From contig CAJXGN010000002.1 of assembly GCA_913053875.1 (NCBI GenBank), forward strand, positions 124,001 to 188,000: a DNA stretch of 64,000 bases. The letters run 5' to 3'. Shown here piece by piece: positions 58,760 to 64,000 of the stretch. Origin of the DNA: an uncultured Agromyces sp. GTDB taxonomy: Bacteria > Actinomycetota > Actinomycetes > Actinomycetales > Microbacteriaceae. Below the pieces are notes generated by a model. The model was given only the letters and a program-made list of their open reading frames with translations, did no database searches and had not been told where the DNA came from. Made by a program: the position numbers and the translations under genes. The first letter of the stretch is position 1; the number at the start of each line of letters is the position of its first letter.

Positions 58760-59173
58760 TCAGGCGGCCAGCCCGTGCGTCCGCGCCCACGACGTCGTGT
58801 CGATGTGCGTGCCGTCGGGCACCATCACGTCACGATCGACGCGGGCGCCGTTGGCGATCTTCACGTCGGCACCGACCTTCGCGTGCGCCCCGACGTCGAC
58901 CCCGTGGCCGACGACGGTGCGCTTGCCGATGTGCACGTTCGTGCCGATGTTGACGCGTTCGCCCACGACCGCGTCGTAGTCGATCCAGCTGCCCGGACCG
59001 ATCGACGCGTTCTTGAGCACCTTCGCGCCCGGGTCGACGTATGCAGTGGGATGCACGTACGCCGACGCATCCACCTTGGCACCGGCCGCCACGTAGCCGC
59101 GGCCGTTGACGTGCTTGCGGTACCGCAGGGTGACGCCGTGGTCGTCTTCGAACTCGACATACGACTTGCCCAT
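58760..59173 (-). CDS. Hexapeptide-repeat protein (left-handed beta-helix)
   Basis: A 137-residue protein. Residues 30-120 are repeats of the hexapeptide kind with V/I every sixth position (AYVHPTAYVDPGAKVL, IGPGSWIDYDAVVG, VNIGTNVHIGKRTVVG), typical of acyl- or acetyltransferases and gamma-class carbonic anhydrases. No catalytic acyltransferase His or complete set of three zinc His can be assigned with certainty. ATG 59173 has AAGGGAGGG upstream. Divergent from the ECF operon. Confidence 0.82.
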   Translation of the reverse strand: MGKSYVEFEDDHGVTLRYRKHVNGRGYVAAGAKVDASAYVHPTAYVDPGAKVLKNASIGPGSWIDYDAVVGERVNIGTNVHIGKRTVVGHGVDVGAHAKVGADVKIANGARVDRDVMVPDGTHIDTTSWARTHGLAA

Positions 59174-59312
59174 GGTGCCCTCCCTTCACCACGCGCGGGA
59201 CAGGGGGATCGCGCGTAGCACTGGTACAACACTGCGCGCGCAACGTGCATTCCCGCTGGGCGGAATCCGAATGACACCTGTGTACTTCGATCTCCGCGGC
59301 GCGACCTCGTCA

Positions 59313-59348
59313 TTGGGTTCCGCGCCCCGTGAGGTTAGGCTGGCCTAA
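59313..59348 (+). promoter_or_regulatory. Promoter with DtxR/IdeR iron box for the ECF operon
   Basis: TTGGGT (59313-59318) and TAGGCT (59336-59341) form a promoter with 17-bp spacing. The 19-mer TGAGGTTAGGCTGGCCTAA at 59330-59348 covers the -10 and matches the known IdeR/DtxR consensus TTAGGTTAGGCTAACCTAA at 16 of 19 positions, with the perfect half-site pair TTAGGC/GCCTAA. Iron-bound DtxR-type repressor here would shut off the operon when iron is plentiful. Confidence 0.8.
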
Positions 59349-59379
59349 GCTGCATCCGCCCTCATCGTCCCGCGAGCCC

Positions 59380-61200
59380 ATGACCCAGACGCCACTGCTG
59401 CACCTCGACCGCGTGTCCATCCGACACGACGGCGCGGCACGTGCGACCCCCGACGACGTCACGTTCGACGTCGCCCCCGGCGAGGTCGTGCTCATCCTGG
59501 GGCCGAGCGGATGCGGCAAGTCGACACTCGCCCTCGCGCTCGACGGGCTCATCCCGCACGCGGTGCCGGCGACGCTCGACGGCACGGTGCGCGTCGCGGG
59601 GCTCGACACCGCCGAGCACCCCGTGGGTGCGCTCAGCGCGCACGTGGCGATGGTGTTCCAGGACCCGGACGCGCAGGTCGTGACCGGCACCCTGCTCGAC
59701 GAGGTGTGCTTCGGCCCCGAGAACCAGCTGCTGCCCGCCGACGAGGTGCTCGCCCGCGGCGAGCAGGCGCTCCGCCGCGTCGGCCTCTGGGAGCGTCGCA
59801 GCGAGAACCCCGACCGGCTCTCGGGCGGTGGCCGCCAGCGCCTCGCCATCGCCTGCGCGCTCGCCATGGCGAGCCCCGTGCTCGTGCTCGACGAGCCGAC
59901 GGCGAACCTCGACCCGGCGGGCATCGACGAGGTGTATGCGGTGCTGCGCGAGCTCGCGCGTGACGACCAGCACGCCATCGTGCTCGTCGAGCACAACCTC
60001 GACCAGGCCGTCGACCTGATCGACCGGGTCGTCGTGCTCGACGGCGACGGGCACGTGGTCGTCGACGGTCCGGCGCGCGAGGTGCTCGCCGGGCGGGCGC
60101 GCGAGCTGCTCGACCACGGCGTGTGGCTGCCCGTGTCGACGCTCGCCGCGATCCGCCTCGCCGACGCTGGCGTGCCGATCGAACCGCTCCCCCTCACCCC
60201 GACCGAGCTGGCCGCCGCCCTCGACGCGGTGCCCGAGCTGCCGGCTCCCTTGACGGATGCCGCGCCGGTGCGCGCCTCGACGCGGAACCCCCGCCCGCAG
60301 GTGGCCGCCCGCGCCGCGGCGTCCGACGGCCCCGCCATCCGCGCCCGCGGGCTCGACGTGCGCCGCGGCGGCAAGCGCGGCCCCGTCGTGGTGCGCGACG
60401 TCACGCTCGACGTCGAGCGCGGAGAGTTCCTCGCGATCGTCGGCACCAACGGCGCGGGCAAGACCACGCTGCTGCAGGCGCTCGCGGGCGTCGTGGTGCC
60501 GCCGCCCGGCACGGTCGACGTGCTCGGGCTCGACCCGGCGCGCACCGACGCGCGCACGCTCGCGCGCAGCATCGGCTTCGTGTTCCAGAACCCCGAGCAC
60601 CAGTTCCTCGCCCACACCGTCGCCGACGAGCTCGACCACGGGCTGCGCGTGCAGGGGGTTCCCGAAGCCGAGCGCACCCCGCGCGTCACCGAGATGCTCG
60701 AGCGGTTCGGGCTGTCGGGGCACCGCGAGCAGCATCCGTTCCTGCTGTCGGGCGGGCAGAAGCGACGGCTGTCGGTCGGCACCGCGCTCATCGCCGGGGC
60801 GCCCGTGCTCGCGCTCGACGAGCCGACGTTCGGGCAGGACCGCGAGCGCGCCGCCGAGCTGCTCGGCATGCTCGCCGACCTGAACGCCGCGGGCACCACG
60901 GTCATCGTCGTCACGCACGACCTGCAGCTCGTCGCCGACTACGCCACCCGCGTCGCGGTCATGCGCGACGGGCGCATCCTCGGGCACGGCCCGACCGGCG
61001 CCGTGCTCGCCGGGCCGCTCATCGACGAGGCCGGGCTGCGACACCCGCCGCTCGCGCGTGCGACGCGTGCCCTCGCACGGCACCCCGAGTGGCACGGCGT
61101 GAGCCGCATCGCGCAGCTGCCGGTGGCGACTCCCGGTCGGGCGGGCGGCGTGCGACCCACCGGCCCCGAGGCATCCGACCGCATCGGAGCCACTCGATGA
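59380..61200 (+). CDS. ecfA: ECF transporter, fused double ATPase (EcfA-EcfA')
   Basis: A 606-residue protein with two ABC ATPase domains joined by a linker (about 245-320). Domain 1: Walker A GPSGCGKS (41-48), Q-loop FQDPDAQ (93-99), signature LSGGG (147-151), Walker B VLVLDEPTANLDP. Domain 2: Walker A GTNGAGKTT (355-363), Q-loop FQNPEHQF, signature LSGGQKRR (456-463), Walker B VLALDEPTFGQD. The FQxPxxQ Q-loops are diagnostic of energy-coupling-factor transporters. It powers EcfT and the S-component encoded downstream. ATG 59380 lies 31 bp after the iron box. Confidence 0.93.
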   Translation: MTQTPLLHLDRVSIRHDGAARATPDDVTFDVAPGEVVLILGPSGCGKSTLALALDGLIPHAVPATLDGTVRVAGLDTAEHPVGALSAHVAMVFQDPDAQVVTGTLLDEVCFGPENQLLPADEVLARGEQALRRVGLWERRSENPDRLSGGGRQRLAIACALAMASPVLVLDEPTANLDPAGIDEVYAVLRELARDDQHAIVLVEHNLDQAVDLIDRVVVLDGDGHVVVDGPAREVLAGRARELLDHGVWLPVSTLAAIRLADAGVPIEPLPLTPTELAAALDAVPELPAPLTDAAPVRASTRNPRPQVAARAAASDGPAIRARGLDVRRGGKRGPVVVRDVTLDVERGEFLAIVGTNGAGKTTLLQALAGVVVPPPGTVDVLGLDPARTDARTLARSIGFVFQNPEHQFLAHTVADELDHGLRVQGVPEAERTPRVTEMLERFGLSGHREQHPFLLSGGQKRRLSVGTALIAGAPVLALDEPTFGQDRERAAELLGMLADLNAAGTTVIVVTHDLQLVADYATRVAVMRDGRILGHGPTGAVLAGPLIDEAGLRHPPLARATRALARHPEWHGVSRIAQLPVATPGRAGGVRPTGPEASDRIGATR

Positions 61201-62165
61201 GCGCGACCTCGGCGAACCCGACCGGCACCGCCGCACCTGCAGCCGCCCCGGGCCACGACGACGGCCTCGGCACGGCGTCGGCCGGCCGCCGCGGCCGCGG
61301 CGAGGGCGTGCGCATCGACCCGTTCGCGCCGAAGCCGCCCGCACCGGCCTGGCGGTTCCTGCACCACCTCAACCCGCTCGCGAAGGTCGCCGCGCCGCTG
61401 CCCGTGATGCTGCTGCTCATCTTCACGCGCGGCATCGCGATTCCGCTCGCGTTCATCGTGCTCGTCGTCGCCCTGCTGCTCGTGGGTGCGCGCCTGAGTG
61501 GGCGCGTCACCGCCGCGATCGTGGTCGGGCTGCCGGTCGTCATCGCCCTCATGGGGGTGAGCTTCGGCCTGTGGGTCGACGCCTCGCGCATCGACCAGGG
61601 CTCGCCCGCGGCATCCGTCGTGCTGCTCGAGATCGGCGATTGGCGCTTCACGCTCGCCGCCTACCTGGTCGGCCTCGCGACGTCGCTGCGCATCGCCGCG
61701 CTGCTCGCGCTCGCACTGCTCTCGGGCCTCACCACGTCCGGCCCCGACCTCGTGCGCTCCATGGTGCAGCAGCTGCGCGTGCCGTACCGCATCGGCTACA
61801 CGGCGCTGGCCGCGTTCCGGTTCGTGCCGCGGTTCGGCCATGAGCTCGAGGTGATCCGGCAGGCCCACCGGGTGCGGGGCACGGATGCAGGGCGCGGACC
61901 GGTCGCGGGCCTGCGACGCTCGATCGGCTACGCCGTGCCGCTGCTGGCGAGCGCCATCCGCCACGCGGAGCGCATCGCCCTCGCCATGGACGCCCGCGCC
62001 TTCGGCGCCCACGCCACCCGCACCGAGCGCTACCTCGTGCCGTGGCGCGCCCGCGACACCGTGTTCGTGCTCGCGTTCTGGGCCGTCGCGATCGCCCTCT
62101 ACTGGTGGGGCATCTCGTCGGGCGTCGGCGCCCTCACGACCAGCCGCACCGAGATCACCGCCTGA
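61197..62165 (+). CDS. ecfT: ECF transporter transmembrane T-component (EcfT)
   Basis: A 322-residue membrane protein. A disordered N terminus (about 50 residues) is followed by HHLNPLAKV at the first helix, five to six helices and the two coupling-helix motifs HRVRG (224-228) and MDARAFG (264-270), which dock onto the ATPases. Its ATG overlaps the ATPase stop (ATGA), so subunits are made in proportion. Confidence 0.92.
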   Translation: MSATSANPTGTAAPAAAPGHDDGLGTASAGRRGRGEGVRIDPFAPKPPAPAWRFLHHLNPLAKVAAPLPVMLLLIFTRGIAIPLAFIVLVVALLLVGARLSGRVTAAIVVGLPVVIALMGVSFGLWVDASRIDQGSPAASVVLLEIGDWRFTLAAYLVGLATSLRIAALLALALLSGLTTSGPDLVRSMVQQLRVPYRIGYTALAAFRFVPRFGHELEVIRQAHRVRGTDAGRGPVAGLRRSIGYAVPLLASAIRHAERIALAMDARAFGAHATRTERYLVPWRARDTVFVLAFWAVAIALYWWGISSGVGALTTSRTEITA

Positions 62166-62206
62166 CGGCGCCCGCCCCGCTCCCTCGACGTTCCCGGAAG
62201 GATCCC

Positions 62207-63109
62207 ATGGCCGACACCCACAGCAAGCAGGTCAAGCCCGAGCGCACCGTGCCGCTGCGGCTCGAGGTGCTGCGCCGCACGCAGGTCAGCCCGCACATCG
62301 CGCGCGTCACGCTCGGCGGCGGCGAGATCGACCGGTTCACCCACCGCGGCCGCGACCAGTGGTTCCGGCTGTTCCTGCCGCCCGTCGACGGCGTCGGCAT
62401 GAAGCTGCCCGACCGCGACGGCTGGGGCGGCTACTTCCAGCTGCGCACGACCGCGCGCTCGCTGCGCCCCACCATGCGCAACTACACCGTGCGCGGCTAC
62501 CGGGCCGCGACCCCCGACCGCGGCGCCGAGCTCGACGTCGACTTCGTGCTGCACGCGTCGCCCGAGACGGGCGAGGTCGAGGGCCTGGCCGCGACCTGGG
62601 CGACCCGGTGCGCGCCCGGCGACGCGGTCGGCCTGCTCGACGAGGGCTACGGGTTCGATCCGGCGCCGGATGCCGCGTGGTTCCTGTTCGTCGCCGACGA
62701 GACCGGGCTCCCCGCCGTCGCCGGTGCGTGCGCCGCGCTGCCGGCCGACGCACGCGGGCTCGTGTTCGTGGAGCTGCCGTCGGCCGACGACGCGCAGGAC
62801 CTCCCCGTGCCCGACGGGGTCGAGGTGCACTGGCTGCCCCGCACCGACGGCGAGCGCATCGGCTCGCTCGCGTACGCCGCGGTGCTCGCGGCACGGATGC
62901 CCGGCGACACCGCCGACCCCGGCCACCCCGCGCCCGTGCGCCACGCCTTCGCCGTGGGCGAGCAGGCGCTGGCCACCGGCATCCGCCGCCACCTCGTCGG
63001 CGAGCGCGGCTGGCCGAAGGAATCGATCGACTTCTGCGGCTACTGGCGCCTGCCGAAGGACGCGCCGGCGATCACCGGCGCCGAGGCGCCCGCACGCCGG
63101 GCCGCGTAG
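62207..63109 (+). CDS. Siderophore-interacting protein (FAD-dependent ferric reductase)
   Basis: A 300-residue protein of the SIP/ViuB family. RNYTVR (91-96) is the FAD-binding RxYS/T motif, VDFVLH follows, EQALATGIRRHLVGERG and the C-terminal IDFCGYWRLPK are hallmarks of the C-terminal NAD(P)H domain. Such enzymes reduce ferric siderophores to release iron in the cytoplasm. GGAAGGA is 5 nt before ATG 62207. Its position between EcfT and the S-component, behind an iron box, makes the transported ligand most likely a ferric chelate. Confidence 0.93.
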   Translation: MADTHSKQVKPERTVPLRLEVLRRTQVSPHIARVTLGGGEIDRFTHRGRDQWFRLFLPPVDGVGMKLPDRDGWGGYFQLRTTARSLRPTMRNYTVRGYRAATPDRGAELDVDFVLHASPETGEVEGLAATWATRCAPGDAVGLLDEGYGFDPAPDAAWFLFVADETGLPAVAGACAALPADARGLVFVELPSADDAQDLPVPDGVEVHWLPRTDGERIGSLAYAAVLAARMPGDTADPGHPAPVRHAFAVGEQALATGIRRHLVGERGWPKESIDFCGYWRLPKDAPAITGAEAPARRAA

Positions 63110-63156
63110 CCCAGCGGCATCCGCTCGCATTCTCACCCCCCACCCCAGGAGACCCC

Positions 63157-63750
63157 ATGCGATTCACGACCCGACTGCTCATGACGTGCGCCGCGATCGG
63201 CGCGGCCGGCGGCCTGCTGCTCATCCCGGTGAACAACGCCGCGGCCGCACTCGCGAAGGTCGTGCCGCTCGCGTACGCCGCGGGCATCGGGCTGTACCTG
63301 CTGCCGTTCGTCATCGCCCTCGCGCTGCTGCGCCGCCCGGGCGTCGGCGTGCTCACGGCGCTCATCGCCGGGCTCGTGAACGTGCCCTTCACGCCGTACG
63401 GCTTCTCGGCGGTCGTCACGTGCCTCATGATCGGCGTGGCCCTCGAGATCCCGTTCCTGCTGAGCCTCTACCGCTACTGGAAGCCGTGGGTGTTCTACGT
63501 GGGCGCCGGTGCGTTCGCCGCGCTCTACTCGACCGTGTCGATGCGCAGCCTCGGCGTGATCGACTTCGCGCCGGCCGCGCAGGTCGCGTTCGTCGTGCTC
63601 CTCGTGCTGAGCGCCGTGGCGGGCACCTGGCTCGGCCGGTTCCTGGCCGCGCGCCTCGAGCGCACCGGCGTGGTGCGCGGGCTCGCACGGCCCGAGCCGG
63701 TGCGGCGGGCCGAGGCGGCGGAGACCGCGTCCGCCGACGCGACCGCCTGA
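63157..63750 (+). CDS. ECF transporter S-component (substrate-binding membrane subunit)
   Basis: A 197-residue membrane protein with about six helices in residues 5-165 and an Ala/Glu/Arg-rich cytoplasmic tail. AxxxA motifs (A12-A16, A13-A17) in helix 1 match the contact used by S-components to dock EcfT. The short PYGF segment and SLYRYWKPWVFYVGAG resemble YkoE/MptA-like S-components. Ligand unknown; neighbours suggest ferric siderophore, heme or another iron form. CAGGAG is 6 nt before ATG 63157. Confidence 0.85.
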   Translation: MRFTTRLLMTCAAIGAAGGLLLIPVNNAAAALAKVVPLAYAAGIGLYLLPFVIALALLRRPGVGVLTALIAGLVNVPFTPYGFSAVVTCLMIGVALEIPFLLSLYRYWKPWVFYVGAGAFAALYSTVSMRSLGVIDFAPAAQVAFVVLLVLSAVAGTWLGRFLAARLERTGVVRGLARPEPVRRAEAAETASADATA

Positions 63751-63790
63751 GCGCGACGGCCACCGACACCGAGACCCACGCCAGACGAAC

Positions 63791-63825
63791 GGAGCCGCCC
63801 ACCCCGACTCGGGGTGGGCGGCTCC
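63791..63825. terminator. Bidirectional terminator after the ECF operon
   Basis: GGAGCCGCCCACCCC (63791-63805) and GGGGTGGGCGGCTCC (63811-63825) form a perfect 15-bp stem with the 5-nt loop GACTC, between the convergent S-component and FKBP genes. The strongest terminator hairpin in the window. Confidence 0.85.
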
Positions 63826-63842
63826 GCTGCGTCGGGCCGGGG

Positions 63843-64000
63843 TCAGCCGGCCGCGGGTGCGGTGTCCTCGATGTCGATGAGGAAGACGAGGGTCTGGCCC
63901 GAGAGCTGCTGCCCCGCGCCCTCCTCGCCGTAGGCGTAGCGCGGCGGGATCGTGACGATCAGCTGGGTGCCGACCGTCTGGCCGACGAGCGCCGCACCGA
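63843..64000 (-). CDS. FKBP-type peptidyl-prolyl isomerase (5' end beyond right edge)
   Basis: The last 51 residues are visible, ending at stop 63845-63843. VGTQLIVTIPPRYAYGEEGAG and LSGQTLVFLIDIED match the C-terminal half of FKBP domains (IPPxxAYG and TLVFxIDI). Accelerates proline isomerisation during folding. Whether it is secreted or has two FKBP domains cannot be told here. Confidence 0.85.
   Translation of the reverse strand, partial: GAALVGQTVGTQLIVTIPPRYAYGEEGAGQQLSGQTLVFLIDIEDTAPAAG

Overview
The window is about 73% G+C by eye, with strong GC3 bias, twin-arginine leaders, actinobacterial-style leaderless start sites and a constant recurrence of the words GGATGC/GCATCC inside and between genes. 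Together with the gene content this points to the chromosome of an actinobacterium of the family Microbacteriaceae (Agromyces-like). The family is fairly secure; the genus is a guess. I see no tRNA, rRNA, CRISPR array, transposase or integrase.

Layout. 1-2411: a glutamine-synthetase-family gene (cut by the left edge) divergent from a glutaminase fused to a STAS-like domain. 2619-9027: a sugar-uptake and hydrolysis locus: lipoprotein binding protein, two CUT1 permeases and a GH127 beta-L-arabinofuranosidase on the minus strand, with a divergent LacI regulator and a palindrome placed just downstream of the -10. It has no ATPase of its own. 9207-16091: small membrane protein, DUF2207 membrane protein, TetR, short-chain dehydrogenase, FMN-binding split-barrel protein, alpha/beta hydrolase, GlcD-type flavoprotein. 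16220-29263: a long minus-strand series with a five-gene oligopeptide/nickel-type ABC importer, two NtaA/DszA-type flavin monooxygenases, a GntR/UTRA regulator, an MFS exporter, two flavin reductases, an NAD(P)H-FMN reductase and a stand-alone riboflavin kinase. It reads as uptake plus FMNH2-dependent oxidation of an unknown small molecule.

29697-46278: mostly single genes: NhaC antiporter, PfkB kinase, PLP enzyme, FUSC-type membrane protein, DUF2332, TspO-like protein, a P-type ATPase whose classical calcium ligands are mostly replaced, zinc-ribbon protein, aldo/keto reductase, membrane-anchored molybdopterin enzyme, phosphotransferase-fold protein, and an isolated contractile-tail sheath gene. 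46349-49957: amidase and agmatine deiminase in a coupled operon, divergent from a TetR gene across a palindromic operator. 50131-51257: two tandem secreted paralogues with a conserved leader and diverged mature parts. 51362-58687: TM0106-type nuclease-helicase, glutaredoxin, two LLM oxidoreductases, a lipoprotein.

59313-63750: the most striking unit. A promoter overlapped by a strong DtxR/IdeR iron box drives a fused double EcfA ATPase, EcfT, a siderophore-interacting flavoprotein and an ECF S-component. I read it as an iron-repressed energy-coupling-factor transporter for a ferric chelate or heme-like ligand. A partial FKBP isomerase gene closes the window.

Three intergenic repeat families occur twice each: a 98-bp multi-palindrome element (about 90% identical by hand count), a 56-58 bp hairpin, and a 126-bp element with 12-bp terminal inverted repeats whose two copies flank one gene and show a compensatory base-pair change.
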